This document shows positions 45,001 through 52,872 of a stretch of DNA of 64,000 nt, piece by piece. Position numbers and translations under genes: made by a program. The DNA comes from Microbacterium luteum (lineage in GTDB: Bacteria; Actinomycetota; Actinomycetes; Actinomycetales; Microbacteriaceae), in the NCBI RefSeq assembly GCF_015277875.1, contig NZ_CP063814.1, forward strand, positions 310,001 to 374,000, read 5' to 3'. The notes under the pieces are model-generated. The model did not search any database. It saw only the letters and a program-made list of their open reading frames with translations, and was not told the origin of the DNA. The stretch's first letter is position 1. Each line of letters starts with the position of its first letter.

Positions 45001-45006
45001 TAGACT
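45001..45006 (+). promoter_or_regulatory. -10 box (TAGACT) for the candidate RNA
   Basis: Would place the transcription start at about 45012-45013, the foot of the first stem. The -35 region is unclear (GGGACAGATAC about 18-22 bp upstream). Confidence 0.45.
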
Positions 45007-45012
45007 GAACAG

Positions 45013-45164
45013 GCTTCGGTGTACGTCTGGAACTGTCCCCAGCAGCTGATCCTTCCCAGTGGATCACCCAGCGGGCCCGAAGCCTGCTCCGGCCTCGGTC
45101 GTGAGCATGACGTGGGGCCGAGTCGATCCCCCAGTTCGCCTCGTCCCCACGTCCCCCCTTTTTT
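45013..45164 (+). ncRNA. Candidate structured RNA with intrinsic terminator
   Basis: No protein fits 44931-45197. A 10-bp stem CAGGCTTCGG (45010-45019)/CCGAAGCCTG (45077-45086) encloses two hairpins: CTGG/CCAG (45027-45042) and TGATCC/GGATCA (45047-45066). Then GACGTGGGG (45109-45117) pairs with CCCCACGTC (45145-45153), followed at once by six C and six T (T-run 45159-45164), a proper intrinsic terminator. A TAGACT box lies just upstream. It could be a free sRNA or a leader attenuator for the SseB-like gene, but that gene has its own -10 box beyond the terminator. Not matched to a known RNA family by eye. Confidence 0.6.
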
Positions 45165-45185
45165 CCGGCTGCTGCCGGCGCCGAT

Positions 45186-45191
45186 TACGCT
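45186..45191 (+). promoter_or_regulatory. -10 box (TACGCT) for leaderless SseB-like gene
   Basis: Ends 6 nt before ATG 45198, downstream of the T-run. Confidence 0.5.
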
Positions 45192-45197
45192 GGAGCG

Positions 45198-45608
45198 ATG
45201 GCGTCACGCAAGAAGCGCGCGAAGGCATCCGAGCCGGTGGACTTCCGCAACACCCAGCTGACGGATGCGCTGCAGACCCAGGACATGGCGGCCGTCGCCT
45301 TCGCCCTCCGGCACGGCCCCACGGTCGTGCCGCTCATGACGGTCGGCGATCGTGATGATCCGCTCGATGTCGGCGAGGTCTGGACCTACCGCGACCCCAA
45401 CACGGCAGACGTCGCGCTTCTGCTGTTCAGCGACGCCGCCCACAAGCCCGAGACGCTGCCGCCCGGTGTGGCGCTGCAGTCGCCGCAGTGGCTGCGCGCC
45501 TTCCTCGCCGCGCACGAGAAGGAGATCACGACGGTCTTCCTCGACATCGCGGGCCCGCATCCGATGCAGGCCTCGCCGTCCGATCTGATCGCCGCCCTCG
45601 ACGCCTGA
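45198..45608 (+). CDS. SseB-like N-terminal domain protein
   Basis: 136 residues. NTQLTDALQTQDMAAVAFALRHGPTVVPLM, LLLFSDAAHKPETLP and ALQSPQWLRAFLAAHEKEITTVFLDIAGP have the spacing of SseB_N-domain proteins, a small alpha/beta family of unclear role. Converges on radA with 9 bp between stops. Confidence 0.7.
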   Translation: MASRKKRAKASEPVDFRNTQLTDALQTQDMAAVAFALRHGPTVVPLMTVGDRDDPLDVGEVWTYRDPNTADVALLLFSDAAHKPETLPPGVALQSPQWLRAFLAAHEKEITTVFLDIAGPHPMQASPSDLIAALDA

Positions 45609-45617
45609 CGCACGCGG

Positions 45618-46985
45618 TCAGAACCGCGGCGGCGGCTCTGCCGGCGCGGGCGCTGCGTGCCGTTCCATCGTGCGGAGAGCCGCTGCGACCGTGCGCTGCT
45701 CGGCATCCACGACGGTGGTGTAGCCCAGACGTGTGGCCTCCGTGCGGCGCTGGGCCGCTTGGGCGACCGGCCGGATCTCGCCCGACAGGGTGAGTTCTCC
45801 GATCGCGGCGGTGCCGCGGGCGAGGGCACGGTCTTTCAACGAGTTGGCGATCGCCACGGCGATGGCGAGGTCTGCCGCGGGCTCGACGAGGCGCACCCCG
45901 CCCACCGTCGAGACGTAGACGTCGTGCTGCGAGAGCGGAAGCCGGGCGCGCTTCTCGAGAACGGCCAGGATCATCGCCACGCGCGCGCCGTCGACGCCGT
46001 TGACCACGCGGCGCGGGTTCGGTGCGGCCGTGCCGATGGTGAGCGCCTGCACCTCGACCGGCAGCGCGCGGCGGCCCTCGAGGGCGATCGTCACACACGT
46101 GCCGGGCACGGGATCGCCGTGTCCGAGGAACAGTGCGCTGGGGTCGGGAACCTCTTCGATGCCCTCCCCGGTCATGTCGAAGCATCCCACCTCGTCGGTG
46201 GGACCGAAACGGTTCTTCAGGGCGCGCACGAATCGCAGCGACGTCTGCCGGTCGCCCTCGAAGTGGCAGACGACGTCGACGAGGTGCTCGAGCAGTCGGG
46301 GGCCGGCGATCGATCCGTCTTTGGTGACGTGACCGACGACGATCACCGGCAGGTGCCGCTCCTTGGCGACCCGGATCAGGGTCGACGCGACCTCGCGCAC
46401 CTGCGACGGATGACCGGCCATCCCGTCGCTCAGCGACGACGCGACGGTCTGCACGGAGTCGACGATGAGCAGATCGGGGGAGACCTCGTCGATGTGTCCG
46501 AGGATCGTCGCGAGGTCGGTCTCGCTCGCGAGGTAGAGCTGGTCGTGGAGGGCGCCGGTCCGCTCGGCGCGCAGGCGCACCTGCGCCGTGGACTCCTCGC
46601 CGCTCGCGTAGAGCACGCGTCGGCCGGCCCGGGCCGACTGCGCCGCCACCTCGAGGAGCAGCGTCGATTTGCCGACGCCCGGCTCGCCCGAGAGCAGAAT
46701 GGCGGCACCGGGAACGACTCCGCCGCCGAGAACGCGATCGAACTCCGCCACGCCGGACGTGCGCCGGGGTGTGTCGCGGGTGTCGACGTCGGTGATCGGA
46801 CGCGCAGCTCGCTGCGGCGGCGGGGCGACGGCGGTGACCGAGCGGACGATGCCGGTCTGCTCGGCGGCCTCGACGACGGTGCCCCACTGCTGGCACTCGC
46901 CGCACCGCCCGACCCACTTGATCGTCGTCCACCCGCACTCGGTGCACCGGTACGGGGCGGTCTGGGTGGTGCGTCTGGTGGCCAT
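45618..46985 (-). CDS. radA: DNA repair protein RadA
   Basis: 455 residues. N-terminal zinc finger CTECGW...CGECQQWG, RecA-like core with GEPGVGKSTLLLE (about 95), the RadA-specific ALKNRFGPTDEVGCF motif and a Lon-protease-like C-terminal domain (GVDGARVAMILAVLEKRA). A branch-migration helicase in recombination repair. ATG 46985 chosen over 46988 because a TAGCCT box ends 7 nt before it. Confidence 0.96.
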   Translation of the reverse strand: MATRRTTQTAPYRCTECGWTTIKWVGRCGECQQWGTVVEAAEQTGIVRSVTAVAPPPQRAARPITDVDTRDTPRRTSGVAEFDRVLGGGVVPGAAILLSGEPGVGKSTLLLEVAAQSARAGRRVLYASGEESTAQVRLRAERTGALHDQLYLASETDLATILGHIDEVSPDLLIVDSVQTVASSLSDGMAGHPSQVREVASTLIRVAKERHLPVIVVGHVTKDGSIAGPRLLEHLVDVVCHFEGDRQTSLRFVRALKNRFGPTDEVGCFDMTGEGIEEVPDPSALFLGHGDPVPGTCVTIALEGRRALPVEVQALTIGTAAPNPRRVVNGVDGARVAMILAVLEKRARLPLSQHDVYVSTVGGVRLVEPAADLAIAVAIANSLKDRALARGTAAIGELTLSGEIRPVAQAAQRRTEATRLGYTTVVDAEQRTVAAALRTMERHAAPAPAEPPPRF

Positions 46986-47037
46986 CATCGCAAGGCTACG
47001 CGGACCCTCCGACATCGGCCCTCCGCGGTGCCCGGCG

Positions 47038-48156
47038 TCACGCTCCGGATGCGAGCGCCGCCGCGCCGACGACCTCCTGGCTGAACGGCACCGAGTAGGC
47101 CATGAGCGCGCCGGCCTGCGCGTCGCGCACGATCCGCTGGATGGGCGAGCGCACGAGATAGGCGCCGCCACCACCGATGCGCAAGGCGAGCGCCGCCGTG
47201 GACTTGGCCACCTCGTTGGCGAGCATCTTCGTCTCGGTCGCCGCGGCCATCGCCTCCGGGTTCTTCTCGTCTGCGAGCCACGCGGTGCGCTCTGCCATGA
47301 GGAGCGCGGCGGTCACCTGCGCCCATGCCATGCCGGTCTCGTGCTTGACCCACTGCTGGTCGGCGAGCACCGCGCCGCCCTTTGCCCGGCGGGCGGCTGC
47401 GGCCAGCTCGTCGAGCGCGGACTCGGCGATCCCGAGCGAGGTGAAGGCGAACCCGACGGTGATGAGGTTGGCGTACTCGGGCGAGGGCGGACCGCATCGG
47501 CGGGCGGCCGGCAGCGGCGTGCCGTCGAAGACGATCGTGCGGCTGCGGGTCGCGCGCATGCCCATGGTCTCGTCGATCGGCGGGAAGGAAACCGTGTCGT
47601 CGATCGTCACCCCGAAGAAGGCGGGGCCTCCGTCGACGCGCGCGTTGAGGAACAGGTGGTCGGCGGCCTCCGAGCCGGAGACGAACAGCTTGCGGCCGGT
47701 GAGGCTCCATCCGCCGTCGGTCGCCGTCGCATCCTGCTGCGAGGTCAGGAAGTGGTTGCCGCCGGCGGGCTCGCTGAGCGCGTTGGCGAAGCGCCTGCCG
47801 GCGCGCAGCTCGTCGGCGAAGTATGCCGCGGCCTTGTCGGGCGAGGCCGTCACCAGGGCATGCGCGGCACCGATGTGCATGAGCCAGACCGTGGCGACGG
47901 CCGGATGGGACCGGGCGAGGATCTGCACGATGCGCCCCAGCGTGGCGTAGGAGAGCCCCTGACCGCCGTGGCTGACGGGAAGGAAGGCGGCATCGAGGCC
48001 GCTGTCAGCGAGTGCGCGCAGGTGCTCGATCGGAAGGCGTGCTGCGGTGTCGTCTTCGGCGACGGTCTCGGCGAAGTCGGCCGCCAGTGTCGTGACGGTG
48101 TCGATCCAGTGCTGCTCGTCGGCGGGGACGGCGACGGGGGAGGGGCGGGTGAGCAT
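47038..48156 (-). CDS. Acyl-CoA dehydrogenase-like flavoprotein
   Basis: 372 residues. Acyl-CoA dehydrogenase fold: PVSHGGQGLSYATLGRIVQIL, FANALSEPAGGNHFLTSQQ, the beta domain SLTGRKLFVSGSEAADHLF and the C-terminal helices with LALRIGGGGAYLVRSPIQRIVRDAQAG. The usual catalytic glutamate position near the C-terminus is not obvious, so it may belong to the flavin monooxygenase branch (DszC/DibenzT-like). Cotranscribed ahead of nothing obvious; 15 bp downstream of the adenine deaminase-like gene. Confidence 0.8.
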   Translation of the reverse strand: MLTRPSPVAVPADEQHWIDTVTTLAADFAETVAEDDTAARLPIEHLRALADSGLDAAFLPVSHGGQGLSYATLGRIVQILARSHPAVATVWLMHIGAAHALVTASPDKAAAYFADELRAGRRFANALSEPAGGNHFLTSQQDATATDGGWSLTGRKLFVSGSEAADHLFLNARVDGGPAFFGVTIDDTVSFPPIDETMGMRATRSRTIVFDGTPLPAARRCGPPSPEYANLITVGFAFTSLGIAESALDELAAAARRAKGGAVLADQQWVKHETGMAWAQVTAALLMAERTAWLADEKNPEAMAAATETKMLANEVAKSTAALALRIGGGGAYLVRSPIQRIVRDAQAGALMAYSVPFSQEVVGAAALASGA

Positions 48157-48171
48157 CGGGATCCTTCCGGG

Positions 48172-49974
48172 TCAGGGATGTGCGGGGTCGACGTGGCCGC
48201 ACGCGTCGACGGGACCGGGAAGCAGCACGTCGACGAACTGCTGTGTGCGGGTGTCGACGAGTCCGCGTTCGGTGACGCCGAGATCGGGCACGACGTAGAG
48301 GCCGACGAAGGACAGGATGATGTACGGCGAAGGGATCGGGCATCCGAGCTCCGCGGTCACGGCGTGCGCGTGCGCGAGGGCGGCGGCGGTGTCTTCGAAC
48401 GGGGCGTCGCTCATCATGCCGCCGACCGGCAGCTCCACGCGGGCGAGAACCTCGTCGCCGTCGACCGTGACGAATCCGCCGCCCATGGCGCGAATCTCCT
48501 CGACGGCGCGCAGCATCGAGGCGTCGTCGGCACCGACGACGGCGATGTTCATGTTCGGGCAGTTCATCGAGATGGCGATCGCCCCTCGGCGCAGTCCGAA
48601 CCCGCGCACGAACCCGACTCCGGCGAGCGGCTCGGCGTGGTGCCGGTCGATCACGGCGATCTTCAGCACGTCGGTGCCGGTGTCGCACTGCACGCTGCCG
48701 CCCTCGACGGCGAGCTCCGTGTCGAACGCGCGCTTGAAGTATCCGTTGTACATCTCCATCGCGCGAACATGCGCGCGGGGTCCGTCGGCGCTCACGCGCA
48801 GCAGATCGGCGTCGAGCGTCTCCGGCAGACGGATGCTGTCGCGCGTCCATTCCGGAACGTCGTCGTCGACCTCGAAGCTCGCGGTCCCGTTCCGAGCGAC
48901 GACGGATCCGGCGACCATCACCGTCGACGGGCGCACGTCGGCGAGGTCGGGGATGATCTGCAGGTCGGCCAGGCGCGACGGTGCGAGGAGTCCGACCACC
49001 TGGTCGAGCCGGTAGTAATGCGCCGGCTGAGCGGTGGCCATGCGGTAGGCGAGCACGGGATCGACGCCGAAGCGGATCGCCTGGCGCACGTGGTGGTCGA
49101 TGTGACCCTCGGTGCTGAGATCGAGCGCGTGCTTGTCGTCGGCGCAGAAGCACATGTGTCGCAGCGCCGGCGCGATCGCGTCGAGGTCGGCGAACAGCGG
49201 CACGGTGTTGTCGGCGAGAGACGAGCCCATGACGGTGATCATCGCGCCGAGGCGGGTGCGCTCGAGGGCTTCGTCGACGGTGGCGGAGTTGTGATCGTCG
49301 CCGACCCCCGCGGCCAGGTAGCTCCAGAGTGACTCGTGGGTCTGCGCCGCGGTGTGGCCGGTGATGCGGCGCCCGGCGATCAGCGCCTCGCGGTAGCGGG
49401 CGGTGGACACCTCGCCCAGGTCGAACGGGTTGCCCTCACCCAGAGTCGCGGTGACGTCGTCGTGCAGGCGGTCGAGCACGGTCTGTTCCGGGATGACGAC
49501 GCCGCCGCGCTCGAGCGTCGTCGAGGCCGGCGTGGTGGGGGAGACCTGCTGGAAGATGTTGAACGGTGCGCGCGTGGTGAGCAGATAGTCCATGCCCTCC
49601 GGGCCCCAGACGTTCGCTGCGGCGTTGGGGTCGGTGAGCACGGTGGTCGTCCCACGCGGAACGCTCACGCGGGCGAGCTGACCGGGGGTGAGGTTGGTGT
49701 ATTCGACGTGCAGGTGCGCGTCGATGAAGCCGGGCGCGACCCAGGCGCCTCGCGCGTCGACCTCGCTCGTGCCGGATGCGACGTGGTCCCACGGCGTGAG
49801 CGCCGCGATGTGCCGCCCCACGATGAGGATGTCGCGTTCGAGCCACTCCTCGGTGCCCGGGGAGAGCACGAGACCTCCGCGCACGATGACATCGGGATCC
49901 TCGAGGCCGGCAGCGACCTCGCGCAGTCGCTGGAGTTCGGCGGTCGTCGGAAGAAGCTCCGCCTTGTCGGTCAT
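48172..49974 (-). CDS. Adenine deaminase-like amidohydrolase, divergent
   Basis: 600 residues, the usual Ade length. Metal site PGFIDAHLHVEYTNLTPGQLA (about 77-97), GTTTVLTDPNAAANVWG, and the C-terminal Ade domain with FVTVDGDEVLARVELPVGGMMSD. Compared with typical Ade, GHAPG is GHTAA and the S-D-H-E-S motif is D-D-H-N-S, so deamination of adenine to hypoxanthine is plausible but another purine or ring substrate is possible. Placed between an acyl-CoA dehydrogenase-like gene and adenosine deaminase. Confidence 0.82.
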   Translation of the reverse strand: MTDKAELLPTTAELQRLREVAAGLEDPDVIVRGGLVLSPGTEEWLERDILIVGRHIAALTPWDHVASGTSEVDARGAWVAPGFIDAHLHVEYTNLTPGQLARVSVPRGTTTVLTDPNAAANVWGPEGMDYLLTTRAPFNIFQQVSPTTPASTTLERGGVVIPEQTVLDRLHDDVTATLGEGNPFDLGEVSTARYREALIAGRRITGHTAAQTHESLWSYLAAGVGDDHNSATVDEALERTRLGAMITVMGSSLADNTVPLFADLDAIAPALRHMCFCADDKHALDLSTEGHIDHHVRQAIRFGVDPVLAYRMATAQPAHYYRLDQVVGLLAPSRLADLQIIPDLADVRPSTVMVAGSVVARNGTASFEVDDDVPEWTRDSIRLPETLDADLLRVSADGPRAHVRAMEMYNGYFKRAFDTELAVEGGSVQCDTGTDVLKIAVIDRHHAEPLAGVGFVRGFGLRRGAIAISMNCPNMNIAVVGADDASMLRAVEEIRAMGGGFVTVDGDEVLARVELPVGGMMSDAPFEDTAAALAHAHAVTAELGCPIPSPYIILSFVGLYVVPDLGVTERGLVDTRTQQFVDVLLPGPVDACGHVDPAHP

Positions 49975-50046
49975 CTCTCCTCCGCTCTCGTGCCGGGGGC
50001 TTTCGTCTCGGGGCTCATCCTGATCCAGTCTGAGGGGAAGACTGCC

Positions 50047-50078
50047 GCCATCGTGTCGCGGGGGGTCGACACGATGGC
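50047..50078. terminator. Perfect 12-bp stem-loop between add and the Ade-like gene
   Basis: GCCATCGTGTCG (50047-50058) pairs with CGACACGATGGC (50067-50078), loop CGGGGGGT. It lies 17 bp past the adenosine deaminase stop on the minus strand and about 73 bp before the next start, so it could end add transcription or partly uncouple the two genes. No T-run. Confidence 0.55.
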
Positions 50079-50094
50079 GACAGCCGGCTCGGGG

Positions 50095-51195
50095 TCACCG
50101 GAGTGCGGCGCTCACGGTCAGCAGCTCGGTGGTGAGATCACGCTTGAGATCGACGTCGGCGAAGGACGCGTCGATCGAGCGCTGGGCGAAGCCGACCATG
50201 TCGGCGAGGTCGAATCCGAAGCGGTCGGCGGTCACGGCCCAATCGACGTCGAGGGTCGTGCCGAGCGGGGCGGGGTCGTCGGTGTTCAGGGTGACGAGCA
50301 CGCCGGCATCGACGAGACGCCGGATGGGATGCGACGCCCAGTCGGGGTAGATGCCGAGCGTCACGTTCGATCGGGGGCAGACGCCGAGGCTGATGCGGTC
50401 ATCGATCAGTCGTGCGAGGAGGGCGTCGTCCTCGATGGCGCGCACGCCGTGGTCGATGCGCTCGGCCTGCAGGAGATCGAGCGCGTCCCACACGCCGTCG
50501 GGGCCGCTCGACTCCCCCGCGTGAACGGTGCGGTGGAGCCCTGCGCGCGCGGCGATCCCGAACGCGCCGCGGAACTTCTCGCCCGTGCGACCGGCGACCT
50601 TCTCATCCCCGTCGACGGACAGCGCGACCAGCCGGTGTGGGCGGATGGTCGTCAGATCCGTCACGATCGCCTCGGCCTCCGTCGCGCTCTGGGAGCGCAG
50701 GAGCGAGTACGCGATCCCCACGCGGCAGAGACCGTCTTGCTCAGCCTCGTCGAATCCGGCCGCGAGTGCGGCCAGGAGGGCCCCTTCGCGGCCCCGCCAC
50801 GCATTCCAATGCGTCGGGTTCACGATCACGTCGCTGTAGCGCACGCCGGCTGCCGTCTGCCGGGCGGCGAAGGCGTAGGCGACGCGAGCGGCCTGCTGCG
50901 GCGTGCGCACGAGGCCGCACTGCCAGTCGAGGAAGCGGAGGAAGCCCGTGAGGCCCGCCGCTCCGGCGCCGGATCCGCCTCCCGAGGTCTCGTCGGGAGC
51001 GGTGTATCCGTCGTGCGTCGAGATGTCGAAGATGGTCGCTGCCGGACCCGGGAGAGGGATGCCGTTCTCCTTCGCGAGCGCGAGCAGGTCGATCAGCGAG
51101 AAGGTGCCCTCCAGGTGCACGTGGACTTCCGCCTTGGGCAGCGCTCGGATCTGCTGTTCGTCGATCCGGGGGGCGGTGGAGAGCGGATGCAGCAT
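50095..51195 (-). CDS. add: Adenosine deaminase-like protein
   Basis: 366 residues. Metal-dependent deaminase motifs in order: KAEVHVHLEGTFS (about 22-34), TVHAGESSGPDGVWDAL with the catalytic Glu, RIDHGVRAIED, and LNTDDPAPLG with the paired aspartates. Deaminates adenosine, or a related aminated purine, to the hydroxy form. ATG 51195 has GAAAGG 9 nt upstream. Two CTTGT-N2-ACAAG dyads lie upstream, suggesting GntR control. Confidence 0.88.
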   Translation of the reverse strand: MLHPLSTAPRIDEQQIRALPKAEVHVHLEGTFSLIDLLALAKENGIPLPGPAATIFDISTHDGYTAPDETSGGGSGAGAAGLTGFLRFLDWQCGLVRTPQQAARVAYAFAARQTAAGVRYSDVIVNPTHWNAWRGREGALLAALAAGFDEAEQDGLCRVGIAYSLLRSQSATEAEAIVTDLTTIRPHRLVALSVDGDEKVAGRTGEKFRGAFGIAARAGLHRTVHAGESSGPDGVWDALDLLQAERIDHGVRAIEDDALLARLIDDRISLGVCPRSNVTLGIYPDWASHPIRRLVDAGVLVTLNTDDPAPLGTTLDVDWAVTADRFGFDLADMVGFAQRSIDASFADVDLKRDLTTELLTVSAALR

Positions 51196-51239
51196 GACGA
51201 CCTTTCGGGGGAACGCTGACGACCCTAGCCGAGAAGAAG

Positions 51240-51255
51240 CACTTGTTGACAAGTG
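51240..51255. promoter_or_regulatory. GntR-type operator, perfect dyad
   Basis: CACTTGTTGACAAGTG: 7-bp half-sites around a 2-bp centre, 45 bp before the add start. Matches the TTGT-N2-ACAA pattern of GntR-family operators. Confidence 0.7.
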
Positions 51256-51347
51256 AGAGCCCACGGCGAGAGAACATGTAACACGACGGAAATGCTTGCC
51301 TGACTTTCCGGCCGGTGGCGTGCACAGTCGACGAGCAGGTGGCCCGA

Positions 51348-51359
51348 CTTGTCTACAAG
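51348..51359. promoter_or_regulatory. GntR-type operator, second dyad
   Basis: CTTGTCTACAAG: perfect 5-bp half-sites with a 2-bp centre, about 153 bp upstream of add. Confidence 0.65.
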
Positions 51360-51386
51360 AGGACACGTCGTGTGCGCGTCTGGTCG

Positions 51387-51443
51387 GGCGCCGCGTCGTT
51401 GATCAGGCGCCGCGTCGTAGATCAGGCGCCGCGTCGTAGATCA
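51387..51443. repeat. 19-bp tandem repeat, three copies, at the regulator's 3' end
   Basis: GGCGCCGCGTCGTAGATCA units at 51387 (one change), 51406 and 51425. The GntR gene's stop codon (51441-51443) is the end of the last unit. Confidence 0.85.
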
Positions 51444-52193
51444 GGCACCGTGCCACGGTGGACGCACGGTGCGAACGATGGAGTACGACGCGATCGCGGG
51501 GTTGTGGTACTCGAGGCTGTACATCAGGCGGCGTCCGCTCGCGCCGACGCCGACGAGCTCGAAGGTCATGACCGGCGTGCCCGGCGGCAGCGCGAAGATC
51601 GACGCCATCTCGACATCGAGCAGGGCGACGCCCGGCGTGCTGACCTCCCAGATCACCGGCTCGCCCCACACGCGCCGGGCGAGGTCGAAGATCGACTCGC
51701 CCTCGCGCGTCTCTGTGTCATCCTTCAGCGGCACGACGTCGTCGGCGACCATCGCGATGGCATCGTCGGCGTGCCACCGCTTGCGCGCGCACATCGCCGG
51801 CATCGCTGCGGGGTACTCCATGAGGGCCGCGGCCTGCGGGGGCAGGGTGGATGCTCCGGAGCTCAGCACCTCGACGCGGGCGCGGTAACCGAGGCGGTCG
51901 AGCAGATCGGTGTGCTCGAACTGCTCCTCGAGGCGCACGCTGAGGCGCAGGGCCACGGGATCGACGGTCGTGACGGTCCCCTGGCGGCGCCTGACGATGC
52001 CCTGCGCCTCGAGGGACGACATCGCGTTGCGCAGCTGCTGGCGCGTGCAGCCGAGGCGCGCGGTCAGCTCGAGCTCTCCGGGCAGCGGGGCGCCGCTGTC
52101 GGCGGCCTCGCGCACGAAGCGCAGCAGCTCGTGCTGCACGCGTAGCGCGGCACGGTCGCCATGGGACGAGGGCAGAGGGAGCGAGGTGGTCAT
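51441..52193 (-). CDS. GntR-family transcriptional regulator (HutC/UTRA type)
   Basis: 250 residues. Winged helix-turn-helix (LPGELELTARLGCTRQQLRNAMSSLEAQGIVRRRQGTVTTV, about 39-80) followed by a UTRA effector domain (about 100-245, with MMTF-like PVMTFELVGVGASGRRLMYSLEYH). The effector is probably a metabolite of the neighbouring deaminase/transport genes. Overlaps the upstream PPC-domain gene by 4 bp; likely represses its own operon through the dyad at 52687 and add through those at 51240 and 51348. Confidence 0.85.
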   Translation of the reverse strand: MTTSLPLPSSHGDRAALRVQHELLRFVREAADSGAPLPGELELTARLGCTRQQLRNAMSSLEAQGIVRRRQGTVTTVDPVALRLSVRLEEQFEHTDLLDRLGYRARVEVLSSGASTLPPQAAALMEYPAAMPAMCARKRWHADDAIAMVADDVVPLKDDTETREGESIFDLARRVWGEPVIWEVSTPGVALLDVEMASIFALPPGTPVMTFELVGVGASGRRLMYSLEYHNPAIASYSIVRTVRPPWHGA

Positions 52194-52663
52194 CGTGATC
52201 CCTCCGTCTCTGCAGCGAAGCCGAGGGTCGCGAGGCCGAAGGCGGCCGGGGTCGCGGTGCGCGTCATGCGGGGGTGCAGGATCTCGTCGATGACGATCTC
52301 GACGACGTAGTGCGCTTCGGCTGCGAGCACGTGTCCGGCGAAGCCGCGTGCTCCGGAGTCCTTGCGGCCGACGGCGAGGTGCACGTGCACGGCTGGTCCG
52401 TCGTCGTCGGAGGTGATCGTTCCGGAGCCGATGCCCTCGGTGTAGGGGATGCGAACGCTCGACGGCAGGGGCGGCTCGGGGTCGGCCGACGGCGTCTGCG
52501 CGGCGATGAGCTCGACGTCGCGGAAGGCTCCGCTGAGGGTGACGATGACGCCCTGTGCGATCCTGTACTGCGAGCACGCGTCCGCGATCGACCCCAGGAC
52601 ATCGTCCCCCGGCTCGAGCGAGACCGCGATCCGCCGCCCTGTTTCCAGCGCTGCCGTGCGCAT
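52190..52663 (-). CDS. PPC (DUF296)-domain protein
   Basis: 157 residues: VSLEPGDDVLGSIADACSQYRIAQGVIVTLSGAFRDVELIA, then AVHVHLAVGRKDSGARGFAGHVLAAEAHYVVEIVI. This is the PPC fold with its metal-binding histidines, known from AT-hook plant proteins and from small bacterial proteins of unclear role. First gene of the regulator operon, ATG 52663 with GAGAGGGGA upstream. Confidence 0.8.
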   Translation of the reverse strand: MRTAALETGRRIAVSLEPGDDVLGSIADACSQYRIAQGVIVTLSGAFRDVELIAAQTPSADPEPPLPSSVRIPYTEGIGSGTITSDDDGPAVHVHLAVGRKDSGARGFAGHVLAAEAHYVVEIVIDEILHPRMTRTATPAAFGLATLGFAAETEGSR

Positions 52664-52686
52664 CGTGTTCCCCTCTCGACTCCCGA

Positions 52687-52698
52687 CTTATCGACAAG
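52687..52698. promoter_or_regulatory. GntR-type operator, imperfect dyad
   Basis: CTTATCGACAAG: one mismatch between half-sites, 24 bp before the PPC-domain gene start, in the divergent control region 52664-52872. A half-site ACTTGTTG at 52792 may serve the rightward operon. Confidence 0.55.
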
Positions 52699-52872
52699 AT
52701 CGTCGGTCGGGATGCCCCCAGCTTTCCTCATCGGCCGCAAAATCAGCGTTCTTTGTTTGTTTCCGACCTGTAAAACCTGTCTCGGGACGTAACTTGTTGA
52801 TCTTTCCGTGATCTTCAGTGGGTAGTGTGACCACTCGTGTGCCGAAGGACGGCAGCAGGAGAGGGGCCCCGC

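Noticed and set aside
45013..45164. SRP RNA or RNase P RNA
   Set aside because: The GGAAGCAGC-type SRP tetraloop region and the RNase P GAGGAAAGTCC and ACAGAAACA boxes are absent.
51387..51443. CRISPR or iteron origin from the 19-bp repeats
   Set aside because: Units are directly abutting without spacers, only three copies, next to a gene end; no replication gene nearby.
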